Positions 33,779-42,687 are shown, counted from the first letter of the stretch. The stretch: 42,738 bases of DNA from Bacteroidales bacterium UBA755 (GCA_002297815.1 DBKH01000010.1:1-42738), one strand, 5' to 3'. The notes: generated from the letters alone by a model not told the origin. Numbers and translations are program-made.

Positions 33779-36298
33779 CTATCCAAAAGTGACGATTGTT
33801 ACTCCAGACCCTCCGAACTGAACTTGTTCATCGTGGACGGAAGTCACACCCGGAATTGTCCTTAGATACCTCTGTAGCTCATCGCGTAGGGCTCCTGTTC
33901 CCTTCCCGTGGATGATTCGCACAGAGCCGATGTTCAGCATGATCGCATCATCAATGTAGTGAGTGACTATGTCTAAGGCATCGGAGACGCGTTCCCCTCG
34001 TACGTCAAGCTCAGGAGAGAATGCCAATCTTCGTTCCCTTAGTCCGGAATCGTCCTGTGTGGAGCGAGGCTTGATTGTTTCCCGAATCGAGGCTTTATAT
34101 TCATTGGAAGAGATTCGCTCTACTCGGTCAAGTGGCATTTTGCTGGTGATGTTGCCGATGGCCACTGTCACTGATTTATTGGACACTCGGATCACCTCGC
34201 CTGCCATTCCATTGACCTTTACGCGGACCTTTTCACCGACTTTCAGAACTCCGCTACGGAACGTCTCCGGGGATTCTTCCTGTGCTTCGTTCTGAGGCTT
34301 CCCTTTGCGCGCACCCTTGCGTATCTTTCTGTCTTCTAGCTGCTTAAGCTTTTTCTCGATGTAATCATCGTGATTCTTTCGCTCGCTTTCCTTCTTAAGC
34401 TGAAGACTAGTCATGAAGTTCTGGAGCTCTCGTCTGGCATCAGTGGTCTTTTCTTTGTCAGCCTGTGATTCCTTGATCGTGCGTATGGTGTTCTCAATGG
34501 TCTTGTTGGCCCCTTGGACAATCTCCTGAGCCTCTTTTTTAGCTTGCTCCAGAATCTCCTTCTTGGTCTGCTTTATACCCTCCAACTCTTTCTGGTAGCG
34601 TTCGGTGATGCTTTCTAGAGTCTTGTCGGTGTTCTTTATCCTCTGGAGTTTCTCGTCCAAGGCCCTACGGTTACGCACAATCTTGCGAAGATTCCTTTCC
34701 ATGCCCACGAACTCCTCTCCAGCCCTATTTTCGGCATCTTTCACAATACTCTCCGGTAGTCCCATCTTACGGGCCAACTCAAAAGCGAATGAGTTACCCG
34801 GCATTCCAATGTCTAGTTTGAACAGAGGCTGGATTTTGGCCGCATCGAACTGCATGGCTCCGTTGATGACTCCGGTGTCAGAGCCGGAAGCATACAGCTT
34901 GAGATTCGTGTAGTGTGTTGTGATGACCCCATAGACCCCTCTTCTGTCCATTTCGCTGAGGATAGCTTCAGCGATAGCACCTCCTGCTGTAGGCTCGGTT
35001 CCGGAGCCGAATTCGTCTATCAGAATCAATGTCTTGTCATCGGCCTCTTCGAGCATCGTCTTCATGTCGTCCAGAAAAGAGCTGTAGGTGCTGAGGTCGT
35101 TCTCGATGTTTTGATCATCGCCAATGCTGACCATGATTCTATCGAAAACGGGTAGTTCTGATGTCTCGGAAGTCGGAACAAGCATGCCCCATTGGAACAT
35201 GTACTGAAGAAGCCCGGTGGTCTTCATGCACACTGACTTACCACCAGCATTCGGCCCTGAAATCAAAAGAATATGTTTAGCTGGTGTCAAGCGTATGGAA
35301 ACCGGAACAATCGTCTTCTTTTCTTTGCTTAGAGCCCTTTCCAAAAGCGGATGACGTGCTTTGCGAAGATTCATCTCCCCATTGTCAGAGATGATAGGCA
35401 TTCCAGCCTTGAAATCCAAGGCAACTTGAGCCTTGGCGACAAGGAAATCAATCTCACCGATATATTCAGCAGAATTGATCAAGTCTGGAACATAAGGCCT
35501 GACGAAGTCGCTGAAAGCTGCTAGAATGCGTTGGATTTCCAGTGCTTCGTCCGCATGGAGGGTGACAATCTCGTTTTCCAGTTCGATGATCTCGGCTGGT
35601 TCGATAAAAGCTGTCTTTCCAGTTGCGGAAGTGTCATAGACGAATCCTTGAATCTTTTTTTTGCTGGAACTGTTGACAGGAATCAACAGCTTTCCATCGC
35701 GAACCGAAAGCCCAGCATCTTCGTCCACAAGACCGTCCGCCTGAGCCTGCTTCAAGATGGCGTTTGCCCTTTTTGAGATAGCCCCTTCTTTTGTCTTTAT
35801 CGCGCGCCTGATTTCCAAGAGTTTGTCAGACGCTGTGTCTTTAACATCTCCGAACTTGTCTAGAATCAGATCAATCCTTCTCTGGACTTCTGGAAAGCAC
35901 ATGATTGAAGAGCTCATCCTTTTTAGATTCGGATAGACTCCATCTTTGGTTGAAATGAAGAAATTAGTCAGCTTCCTGACTGTCTCAACCATTGTACGCA
36001 ACTTACCCAAAGACAGAAGGTCTATAGTATAGCCAGTGTTTTCCAAAGGTTTGAGAAAATCCAGACAGTCGATGTAACCGTTGGTCGGGAAGTTTTCCTC
36101 GAACATCATTATCAGTCTCATCTCGTCTGTTAGAGCCAACCTTGCTCCAATGACATCAGGATCATTGCTAAACCGTTCTTCCGTCACTCTAGCGACAGCA
36201 TATTCGGTGGAGCATCTGTCGGCCACGAAGGTTCTGACCCTGTCAAATCCCAACTTACTCTCTAGCCTAGTGTCAATCTCTGTTTCGTGTCCCTGCAT
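33779..36298 (-). CDS. mutS2: MutS2 family protein with Smr domain
   Basis: An ATP-dependent protein that acts on branched DNA or collided ribosomes, depending on species. The 839 residues show the MutS core without the mismatch-reading N-terminal domains, Walker A GPNAGGKS, Walker B TLILIDEFGSGTEP, a long lysine- and glutamate-rich coiled coil (about 520-640), and a C-terminal Smr nuclease domain LDVRGERVSDAL with IIHGKGTGALRDEL. It starts nine bases after the cdaA stop. Confidence 0.95.
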   Translation of the reverse strand: MQGHETEIDTRLESKLGFDRVRTFVADRCSTEYAVARVTEERFSNDPDVIGARLALTDEMRLIMMFEENFPTNGYIDCLDFLKPLENTGYTIDLLSLGKLRTMVETVRKLTNFFISTKDGVYPNLKRMSSSIMCFPEVQRRIDLILDKFGDVKDTASDKLLEIRRAIKTKEGAISKRANAILKQAQADGLVDEDAGLSVRDGKLLIPVNSSSKKKIQGFVYDTSATGKTAFIEPAEIIELENEIVTLHADEALEIQRILAAFSDFVRPYVPDLINSAEYIGEIDFLVAKAQVALDFKAGMPIISDNGEMNLRKARHPLLERALSKEKKTIVPVSIRLTPAKHILLISGPNAGGKSVCMKTTGLLQYMFQWGMLVPTSETSELPVFDRIMVSIGDDQNIENDLSTYSSFLDDMKTMLEEADDKTLILIDEFGSGTEPTAGGAIAEAILSEMDRRGVYGVITTHYTNLKLYASGSDTGVINGAMQFDAAKIQPLFKLDIGMPGNSFAFELARKMGLPESIVKDAENRAGEEFVGMERNLRKIVRNRRALDEKLQRIKNTDKTLESITERYQKELEGIKQTKKEILEQAKKEAQEIVQGANKTIENTIRTIKESQADKEKTTDARRELQNFMTSLQLKKESERKNHDDYIEKKLKQLEDRKIRKGARKGKPQNEAQEESPETFRSGVLKVGEKVRVKVNGMAGEVIRVSNKSVTVAIGNITSKMPLDRVERISSNEYKASIRETIKPRSTQDDSGLRERRLAFSPELDVRGERVSDALDIVTHYIDDAIMLNIGSVRIIHGKGTGALRDELQRYLRTIPGVTSVHDEQVQFGGSGVTIVTFG

Positions 36299-36307
36299 AT
36301 TTGTAAA

Positions 36308-37147
36308 TTACCGTTTCCCTTCTTGTGCGTGCTTCTCATCCGGAGCACCCTCGCCTGCGCCTAGAAGGAGTTTAAGTTCGTTGATGTTGCCTATGCTTTT
36401 GATGTTGCCCCCACGCACGAAAGAAATCCCACCGGTTTCTTCCGAGACCACGACCACATCAGCATCCGTCTCCTCCGAGATTCCAATTGCTGCCTTGTGC
36501 CTCATTCCGTAACGCGCTGGGATGTCGGAGCGTCCTGTGATAGGAAGGGTGCAACGTGCGGCAACGATTCTGTCACCACTGATTATCATCGCCCCGTCAT
36601 GCAAAGGGGAGTTCTTAAAGAATATGTTCATTATCAGTCTTCTAGTGACTTTTGCATCCACAACGTCACCAGTCTCGATGATGAAATCAAGAGAATCCTT
36701 ACGAGGAAACACAATCAATGCCCCAGTCTTGTCGGATGACATAGCCCTGCAAGCCTCTGCAATCTCGTTGACTGTTCCTCCTGCCATTTTCTGCTCTTGG
36801 ATTCCAAGTAGCTTGTTGAAGAAGTCTCGGCTTTTCCCAGCCACACCGTAGCGCGAGCCGAGCTTCATCAGAAAGTGACGCACCTCTGGTTGGAATATTA
36901 CGATGAGCGCAATCACACCCACATCAATGAACGTCCCCAATAGTGCGTTCATCAATTTCATGTTGAAAGCAGCAACAACCACCCGAAGGACAAATAAGAG
37001 GATAACAGCAATGAATATGTTCATTGCAGCAGAACCCCTTATCCATCTGAAAGCCAAATAGATGAATATGGCTACCATCAGTATGTCCAGGATGTCCGCA
37101 AACGACAGGTTGAGGAATCCGAATATATTCAAAAGCATCATGGTCAC
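36308..37147 (-). CDS. cdaA: diadenylate cyclase (c-di-AMP synthase), CdaA type
   Basis: Makes cyclic di-AMP at the membrane from two ATP. The 279-residue protein has three N-terminal membrane helices (about 10-85; ILDILMVAIFIYLAF, MNIFIAVILLFVLRVVVAAF and LGTFIDVGVIALIVIF) and a DAC domain. The active-site DGA is in SPLHDGAMII, and the RHR-type motif reads RYGMRHKAAIG, with lysine at the third place where RHR is usual. The start MTMML could be Met1, Met3 or Met4. It is the first gene of cdaA-mutS2-yraN-manC; a perfect -7 element lies 12 bases upstream. Confidence 0.93.
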   Translation of the reverse strand: MTMMLLNIFGFLNLSFADILDILMVAIFIYLAFRWIRGSAAMNIFIAVILLFVLRVVVAAFNMKLMNALLGTFIDVGVIALIVIFQPEVRHFLMKLGSRYGVAGKSRDFFNKLLGIQEQKMAGGTVNEIAEACRAMSSDKTGALIVFPRKDSLDFIIETGDVVDAKVTRRLIMNIFFKNSPLHDGAMIISGDRIVAARCTLPITGRSDIPARYGMRHKAAIGISEETDADVVVVSEETGGISFVRGGNIKSIGNINELKLLLGAGEGAPDEKHAQEGKR

Positions 37148-37158
37148 TTTTCGTAGTG

Positions 37159-37166
37159 CAAAGATA
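37159..37166 (-). promoter_or_regulatory. cdaA promoter -7 element
   Basis: The minus strand reads TATCTTTG, an exact match to TAnnTTTG, 12 bases before the cdaA start codon. If used, the message would be almost leaderless from the first ATG. No good -33 element is seen. Confidence 0.55.
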
Positions 37167-37206
37167 ACGATTTCTCTGATTATTAGAGAGTAGGGCTGTG
37201 GAAAAC

Positions 37207-37237
37207 TTTGTTAATTGAAAAAAAATCCCTACCTTTG
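37207..37237 (+). promoter_or_regulatory. promoter of the rplC-rpsC operon
   Basis: TTTG (37207-37210), a 19-base spacer and TACCTTTG (37230-37237), both consensus. A leader of about 55 bases follows. It contains the stem TCCGC/GCGGA (37241-37245 and 37254-37258) and an AT-rich run up to the rplC start. Confidence 0.85.
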
Positions 37238-37298
37238 CAGTCCGCAAAATAGTGCGGATTTACGTAAAATATTTATTTACAATTAATTAATTAAACCA

Positions 37299-37925
37299 AT
37301 GCCTGGATTAATTGGAAAGAAAATCGGAATGACTTCCGTTTTCGGTGCTGATGGAAAAAATATTCCATGCACCGTCATCGAGGCTGGTCCGTGTGTTGTC
37401 ACGCAACTGCGTACAGTGGAAAAAGATGGTTATACCGCTGTGCAGCTTGCCTATGACGAAATCAAAGAGATACACGCCAGCGCGCCTCTTATGGGCCATT
37501 TCAAAAAGGCAGGAACCACTCCTAAGCGCAAGCTTGTCGAATTCCCGGCAGACTTCAAGAGTGAGCTCAAGCTCGGAGACACCATCAGCGTCTCAGACGT
37601 CGTAACAGAAGATGTCAAGTTCGTTGATGTTGTCGGTACTTCTAAAGGTCGTGGCTTCCAGGGTGTTGTTCACCGTCATCATTTCGCTGGTGTAGGCGGA
37701 GCGACCCACGGTCAGCACAACAGACTGCGTAAGCCTGGTTCTCTCGGTGCATCATCATGGCCTTCTCGCGTGTTCCCTGGAATGCGCATGGGTGGTCACA
37801 TGGGCAACGAAAGAGTAAAGGTGTTCAACCTTGAGATTGTTAAGGTTATCCCTGAAAACAATCTTCTCGTCATTAAGGGTTCCGTTCCAGGAGCCAAGGG
37901 TTCTTATCTTGCATTAGAGTTTTAG
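37299..37925 (+). CDS. rplC: 50S ribosomal protein L3
   Basis: One of the first proteins bound in 50S assembly, near the peptidyl transferase centre. The 208-residue sequence opens MPGLIGKKIGMTSVF and contains the family signature GFQGVVHRHHFAGVGGATHGQH. It is the first gene of its operon here, with its own promoter; the usual preceding rpsJ is absent. Confidence 0.98.
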   Translation: MPGLIGKKIGMTSVFGADGKNIPCTVIEAGPCVVTQLRTVEKDGYTAVQLAYDEIKEIHASAPLMGHFKKAGTTPKRKLVEFPADFKSELKLGDTISVSDVVTEDVKFVDVVGTSKGRGFQGVVHRHHFAGVGGATHGQHNRLRKPGSLGASSWPSRVFPGMRMGGHMGNERVKVFNLEIVKVIPENNLLVIKGSVPGAKGSYLALEF

Positions 37926-37927
37926 TT

Positions 37928-38557
37928 ATGGAATTACCAGTATTGAAAATTGACGGATCAGAATCCGGAAAGAAGGTTGTTCTTGACGAGAAGGTATTCG
38001 GTGTTGAGCCGAACGATCATGCAATCTATCTTGATGTTCTTCAGTACCTTGCTAATCAGCGTCAGGGTACATCCAAGACAAAAGATCGTAGTGAAAACGC
38101 ACACTCTACCAAGAAGCTCGGTCGCCAGAAAGGTGGCGGTGGTGCTCGTCACGGTAGTTTGAAGTCCAACATCTTCGTTGGTGGTGGTCGCGTGTTCGGT
38201 CCTAAGCCTCGTCTCTACAGGTTCAAGCTTAACAAGAAGCTGAAGTCTCTCGCACGTTGCTCAGCTCTTACCTATAAGGCACAAGAGAATGCAATTGTTC
38301 TCGTAGAGCCGTTCACTATGGAAGCTCCTAAGACAAAAGAACTCATGCGCATCCTTGATGCCCTCAAGGCTGGCCAGAGAAAGGTTCTCATTGTTCTTCC
38401 GGAGAACTCAAACAACATTTTCCTTTCATCACGTAACCTCCCTGAGGTAAAGGTCATCACTGTTGACGAAATCAACACTTACACTATCATGAATGCAAAT
38501 TCAATGGTGATTGTTGATGGTGTTCAGGATGTTCTTGCAGCCAGGGTCAACCGTTAA
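37928..38557 (+). CDS. rplD: 50S ribosomal protein L4
   Basis: A 50S assembly protein that lines the exit tunnel. The 209 residues include the tunnel loop region KDRSENAHSTKKLGRQKGGG and ARHGS with FVGGGRVFGPKPR. In some bacteria L4 also represses its own operon by binding the S10 leader; whether it does so here is not visible. It starts two bases after rplC. Confidence 0.98.
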   Translation: MELPVLKIDGSESGKKVVLDEKVFGVEPNDHAIYLDVLQYLANQRQGTSKTKDRSENAHSTKKLGRQKGGGGARHGSLKSNIFVGGGRVFGPKPRLYRFKLNKKLKSLARCSALTYKAQENAIVLVEPFTMEAPKTKELMRILDALKAGQRKVLIVLPENSNNIFLSSRNLPEVKVITVDEINTYTIMNANSMVIVDGVQDVLAARVNR

Positions 38558-38569
38558 AAGCGCAAAGAG

Positions 38570-38860
38570 ATGGGAATTTTAATTAAGCCAATAGTAACCG
38601 AGAAGCTCACGGCTGAGACTGAGAAGTACAACCGTTATGGCTTCATCGTTGACAGAGAAGCTAATAAGCTTCAGATAAAGGCTGCGGTAGAGCAGTTCTA
38701 CAACGTGACTGTAAAGGACGTCAACACCGTGAACTATCACGGAAAGAGGAAGTCTCGCTACAGCAAGTCTGGAATGCTTCGTGGCCGCGCCAATCACTAC
38801 AAGAAGGCATACGTTACCCTTGCAAGTGAGGACAAGATTGATTTCTACAGTAACATTTAA
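38570..38860 (+). CDS. rplW: 50S ribosomal protein L23
   Basis: Sits at the exit of the ribosomal tunnel and docks trigger factor and SRP. Its 96 residues open MGILIKPIVTEKLTAETE, and include the loop YHGKRKSRYSKSGM and ending YVTLASEDKIDFYSNI. Its position between rplD and rplB fits the family order. Confidence 0.97.
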   Translation: MGILIKPIVTEKLTAETEKYNRYGFIVDREANKLQIKAAVEQFYNVTVKDVNTVNYHGKRKSRYSKSGMLRGRANHYKKAYVTLASEDKIDFYSNI

Positions 38861-38874
38861 GGAGGGACAAGGCA

Positions 38875-39702
38875 ATGGCAATCAGAAAATTCAAGCCGAC
38901 TACTCCTGGTACCAGGAACAAGGCTATCAGTGCGTTTGACGAAATCACTGCCAAGAAGCCGTACAAGGCTTTGTTGGAACCTCTTAAGAGCACAGGTGGT
39001 AGAAACAACACCGGCCAGATGACTGTTCGTTATCGTGGCGGTGGACACAAGAGGATGTATCGTATCATCGACTTCCTCCGTACCAAGGATAACATCAAGG
39101 CTACGGTAAAGACCATCGAGTACGATCCTAACCGTAGTGCTCGCATCGCTCTCGTAGAGTACGAAGATGGTGTTAAGAAGTACATCATCGCTCCTGCCGG
39201 AATCAAAGTAGGACAAGTAATAGAATCCGGATCAGGAATTGCTCCTGAGCTTGGAAACTGTCTCCCTCTCGCGGAGATCCCAGTGGGTACGCTCGTGCAC
39301 AACATTGAGCTTCGTCCTGGTCAGGGTGCCGCGATGGCTCGTTCCGCTGGTACTTTCGCGCAGCTTGCTGCACGTGAAGGCAACTACGCCATCCTTCGTC
39401 TGCCTTCGGGTGAGACCAGAATGGTTCTCGTAGCATGCCGTGCTACCATCGGTACCGTTTCTAACACAGATCATAATCTTGAGTCTTTCGGAAAGGCTGG
39501 TCGCTACCGCTGGCTCGGTCGCAGGCCTCACAACCGTGGTGTTGTCATGAACCCTGTTGATCACCCGATGGGTGGTGGTGAAGGTCGTGCCTCCGGAGGT
39601 CACCCGCGTTCACGCAAGGGACTTCCTGCAAAGGGTTACAAGACACGTAATCCTAAGGCTACTTCCAACAAGCTTATCATTGAGAGAAGAAAGAAGAAGT
39701 AA
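38875..39702 (+). CDS. rplB: 50S ribosomal protein L2
   Basis: A 23S rRNA-binding protein needed for subunit joining and peptidyl transfer. The 275-residue sequence contains GRNNTGQMTVRYRGGGHKRMYR and the signature NPVDHPMGGGEGRASGGHPR, with the functionally critical histidine of VDHPMGGG. It is preceded by AAGGAGG (38860-38866), a strong Shine-Dalgarno-like run, which is unusual in this window. Confidence 0.98.
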   Translation: MAIRKFKPTTPGTRNKAISAFDEITAKKPYKALLEPLKSTGGRNNTGQMTVRYRGGGHKRMYRIIDFLRTKDNIKATVKTIEYDPNRSARIALVEYEDGVKKYIIAPAGIKVGQVIESGSGIAPELGNCLPLAEIPVGTLVHNIELRPGQGAAMARSAGTFAQLAAREGNYAILRLPSGETRMVLVACRATIGTVSNTDHNLESFGKAGRYRWLGRRPHNRGVVMNPVDHPMGGGEGRASGGHPRSRKGLPAKGYKTRNPKATSNKLIIERRKKK

Positions 39703-39727
39703 TTAAACGGAATTAAACTTTAAGATT

Positions 39728-39997
39728 ATGAGTCGTTCATTAAGAAAAGGTCCATACATCCAGGAAGCACTGGAGAAGAGAATTCTTGCTATGAATGATG
39801 GTAGCAAGAAGAAAGAGGTCGTGAAGACCTGGTCCCGTGCCAGCATGATCTCACCTGACTTCGTAGGCCATACTGTTGCAGTTCATAATGGAAACAAGTT
39901 CATTCCTGTTTACATCACTGAGAACATGGTAGGCCACAAGCTTGGCGAATTTGCGCCAACCAGAACCTTCAAAGGCCATTCGGGCAACAATAAGTAG
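39728..39997 (+). CDS. rpsS: 30S ribosomal protein S19
   Basis: Binds the head of the 30S subunit with S13. Its 89 residues open MSRSLRKGPYIQEAL and include TWSRASMISPDFVGHTVAVH and the family motif GEFAPTRTFKGHSG. Confidence 0.98.
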   Translation: MSRSLRKGPYIQEALEKRILAMNDGSKKKEVVKTWSRASMISPDFVGHTVAVHNGNKFIPVYITENMVGHKLGEFAPTRTFKGHSGNNK

Positions 39998-40023
39998 TAA
40001 TTATCAAAAAAGAGAATTCAATT

Positions 40024-40449
40024 ATGGGAGCTCGTAAAAGATTGATGGCTGAGAAGTTCAAAGAAGCCAAAAAGAATACAGCAGTAGCTAAGTTAAATGA
40101 TGTTCCTACATCTCCTCGCAAGATGCGTCTTGTCGCTGACACTGTGAGAGGTGTGGAGGTAAACCATGCGATTGACCTTCTTCATTTCTCGAAGAGGCAG
40201 CCGTCCGTTCGTCTGGAGAAACTTCTCCGTAGCGCTATCGCTAACTGGGAAGCCAAGAATCCAGATCAGAGCAAAGAACTGGACAACGGCAACGTCTATG
40301 TCAAGACAATCATGGTTGGTGAAGGTCGCACACTTAAGAGAATCCGTCCTTGCCCTCAGGGCCGCGCTGGAAGGATCCGCAAGCGTTCAAATCACGTCAC
40401 CATCATTCTCGACGTAAAGAAACCAACAACAGTAGAGGAGAATAAGTAA
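40024..40449 (+). CDS. rplV: 50S ribosomal protein L22
   Basis: Lines the exit tunnel opposite L4. The 141-residue protein contains TSPRKMRLVADTVRGVEVNH, the tunnel hairpin VGEGRTLKRIRPCPQGRAGR and RKRSNHVTIILD. The N terminus has about 15 extra lysine-rich residues compared with short homologues. It ends one base before rpsC, so the pair is probably translationally coupled. Confidence 0.98.
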   Translation: MGARKRLMAEKFKEAKKNTAVAKLNDVPTSPRKMRLVADTVRGVEVNHAIDLLHFSKRQPSVRLEKLLRSAIANWEAKNPDQSKELDNGNVYVKTIMVGEGRTLKRIRPCPQGRAGRIRKRSNHVTIILDVKKPTTVEENK

Positions 40450-40450
40450 T

Positions 40451-41230
40451 ATGGGACAGAAGACAAATCCTATTTCTAACAGAATCGGTATCACCCGTGG
40501 TTGGGACTCTAACTGGTGTGGTGGTAACTATGCTGAGAAGATCGCTGAGGATTATGAGATCCGTAAGTATCTGACCAACCGTCTTGCCAAGGCTAGCATC
40601 TCCAAGATTGTCATCGAAAGAACCCTCAAATTCATTACCGTGACCATTCACGCTGCAAGGCCTGGATTCATCATCGGTAAGGGTGGTGCTGAGGTTGACA
40701 AACTTAAGGAAGAGCTTAAGAAAGTCACAAAGAAGGACGTTCAGATCAACATCTTCGAAGTAAAGAGGCCTGAGGTTGACGCCCACATCGTTGCTGACAG
40801 CATCGCTCGTCAGATTGAGGGTCGTGTTTCCTACAGAAGGGCTATCAAGATGGCTATCGCTTCAACCATGAGGGTTGGTGCGGAAGGCATCAAGATCCAG
40901 ATCAGTGGCCGTGTAGGTGGAGCTGAAATGGCTAGAAGCGAAATGTTTAAGGAAGGCCGTACACCTCTGCACACATTCCGTGCTGACATTGACTACGCTC
41001 TTGCAGTAGCAAGCACAAAGGTAGGTGCTCTCGGAATCAAGGTGTGGATCTGCAACGGTGAGCGTTACGGCAAACAGGATCTTACTCCTAACACTGCTGC
41101 TGCAGCTAACGCACAGGGCGGTTCACGTCCTTCACGCGGAGACCGTGGCGAGCGCAGAGGCGGAGATCGCGGAGATCGTCGCGGCAACCGTGGTGGTCGT
41201 GGCCGTCGCAATGACCGTCAGGCTGAGTAG
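40451..41230 (+). CDS. rpsC: 30S ribosomal protein S3 with an RGG-rich tail
   Basis: Part of the mRNA entry site and helicase of the 30S subunit. Its 259 residues open MGQKTNPISNRIGITRGWDSN, with a KH domain FIIGKGGAEVDKL and the C-terminal domain SYRRAIKMAIASTMRVGAEG. The last 40 or so residues are Arg/Gly/Asp repeats (RPSRGDRGERRGGDRGDR and so on). E. coli S3 has 233 residues, so the tail accounts for the extra length. It is followed 27 bases later by a terminator, and the usual next genes rplP, rpmC and rpsQ do not follow. Confidence 0.97.
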   Translation: MGQKTNPISNRIGITRGWDSNWCGGNYAEKIAEDYEIRKYLTNRLAKASISKIVIERTLKFITVTIHAARPGFIIGKGGAEVDKLKEELKKVTKKDVQINIFEVKRPEVDAHIVADSIARQIEGRVSYRRAIKMAIASTMRVGAEGIKIQISGRVGGAEMARSEMFKEGRTPLHTFRADIDYALAVASTKVGALGIKVWICNGERYGKQDLTPNTAAAANAQGGSRPSRGDRGERRGGDRGDRRGNRGGRGRRNDRQAE

Positions 41231-41257
41231 AAATCTCAGACACATGATACTAAGATT

Positions 41258-41290
41258 GAGTGGTAGGGAATCTCCCTGCCACTCTTTTTT
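41258..41290 (+). terminator. terminator after rpsC
   Basis: GAGTGG and AGGGA (41258-41269) pair with TCCCT and CCACTC (41273-41284) around an ATC loop with one opposed T-G position, and six T residues follow (41285-41290). A classic rho-independent terminator that ends the ribosomal operon after rpsC. Confidence 0.88.
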
Positions 41291-41314
41291 GTTCGTAACT
41301 GGCTATCCTAGACA

Positions 41315-41344
41315 TTGAAATGTCTCTATAAAAATGTAAATTTG
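41315..41344 (+). promoter_or_regulatory. promoter of the Gfo/Idh/MocA gene
   Basis: TTG (41315-41317), a 19-base spacer and TAAATTTG (41337-41344), which matches TAnnTTTG. The start codon at 41380 lies 36 bases further. Confidence 0.65.
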
Positions 41345-41379
41345 TAGAACGCTTGAAATAATTAAATCACAATAACACT

Positions 41380-42687
41380 ATGGGTGAATCCAGAAGAAGC
41401 TTTTTGAAAAAATCCGCAGCAGGGTTGGCATTGTTCACAATCCTGCCGCGCAATGTGTTCGGTGCTATGGGAGGTGACAAAAAATATGTCGCTCCGAGTG
41501 ACCAGTTGACACGAGGAATTATTGGTACCGGTGGCATCGGAATGGGCAACCTACACTTTGTAAGTGATGATCGTTGCCGTCTTGTTTCTGTTTGTGATGT
41601 GGACAAAAATCATCTCGACAATGCTCTTAAGAAGGGCGTTGAAAAGTTCGGGACAAAACTCCAGGCATATACTGATTGGAGAGATCTTGTGCACGATCCT
41701 AACGTGGACATCGTCCACATTGCGACCCCGTCTCATTGGCACGGAATCATGGCCGTTGAGGCTTGTCGGGCTGGCAAGGACATCTTCTGTGAGAAACCTA
41801 TGACCAGGACGATAGGAGAAGGCCAGAAGGTCGTGGAGGCCGTGAACAAGTACGGCAGAATCTTCCGTCTGGACACATGGTTCCGGTTTAAGGACACATT
41901 CTACGGTCTTGGCACCACGGTTGAACCGCTCAAGAAACTCGTGCAGAGCGGACTTCTCGGTTGGCCTTTGACTGTGAGGATCTCCGGAGCCACGGGATTC
42001 ACATGGAAATTCTATTGGACCGGCAAGGAAAATCTTGTGCCTCAGCCTGTTCCGGCAGAGTTAGACTACGACATGTGGCTCGGCCCGGCTCCTTACAAAC
42101 CATACAACCCTCATCGTGTGCACCAGACATTCCGTGGCTACTGGGACTACGAATCAGGCGGCCTTGGAGACATGGGGCAACACTACATCGACCCTGTCCA
42201 GTATATTCTCGGAAAGGACGACACCTTCCCTGTGAAAGTAGAGGTGGATGCTCCTGCGCAGCACCCGGACGCTGTGGGAATATGGCGAAGCATCACCTAC
42301 ACCTATGCCGACGGTTGTAAGATCATCCTTGAGGGCGAAGGCTTCGAGAGCAAGGGCAAGGTGCCTTACATCGAGGGCCCTAACGGCAAGGTTTACAAAG
42401 GATTCGAGTGCACGATTCCTAACGTGATGGACGTGATTAATTCGCTTCCTGATCCTGAGCCTCGTCACACCGACTTCCTTGAGTGCGTGAGAACCCGCCA
42501 GAAATTCGCGCTGGCTGAGGACAATGGTCATCATAGCTGCACGATCGTCAACATCGGAGCCTGTGCCCTGCGTCTAGGCAGAACCTTGAATTTCGATCCG
42601 GACAAGCAGCTCTTCATTGACGATGACGCTGCCAACCAGCTCATCAACCAACCTATGCGTGCCCCTTGGGGTTCAATGATCCTTTAA
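41380..42687 (+). CDS. Tat-type Gfo/Idh/MocA family oxidoreductase
   Basis: A 435-residue NAD(P)-dependent oxidoreductase-fold protein with a twin-arginine signal (SRRSFLKKSAAGLALF) that would export it folded. The Rossmann site is GIIGTGGIGMGN; HIATPSHWHGIMAVEACRAGKDIFCEKPMT is the family EKP motif, with K of CEKP as the usual active-site lysine. GDMGQHYIDPVQYILG carries the family histidine. Exported Bacteroidetes members act on sugars or sugar derivatives, some as glycosidases; substrate here is unknown. It differs clearly from the GH109-like protein at 30717, which lacks the CEKP motif. It is followed directly by another exported protein. Confidence 0.92.
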   Translation: MGESRRSFLKKSAAGLALFTILPRNVFGAMGGDKKYVAPSDQLTRGIIGTGGIGMGNLHFVSDDRCRLVSVCDVDKNHLDNALKKGVEKFGTKLQAYTDWRDLVHDPNVDIVHIATPSHWHGIMAVEACRAGKDIFCEKPMTRTIGEGQKVVEAVNKYGRIFRLDTWFRFKDTFYGLGTTVEPLKKLVQSGLLGWPLTVRISGATGFTWKFYWTGKENLVPQPVPAELDYDMWLGPAPYKPYNPHRVHQTFRGYWDYESGGLGDMGQHYIDPVQYILGKDDTFPVKVEVDAPAQHPDAVGIWRSITYTYADGCKIILEGEGFESKGKVPYIEGPNGKVYKGFECTIPNVMDVINSLPDPEPRHTDFLECVRTRQKFALAEDNGHHSCTIVNIGACALRLGRTLNFDPDKQLFIDDDAANQLINQPMRAPWGSMIL

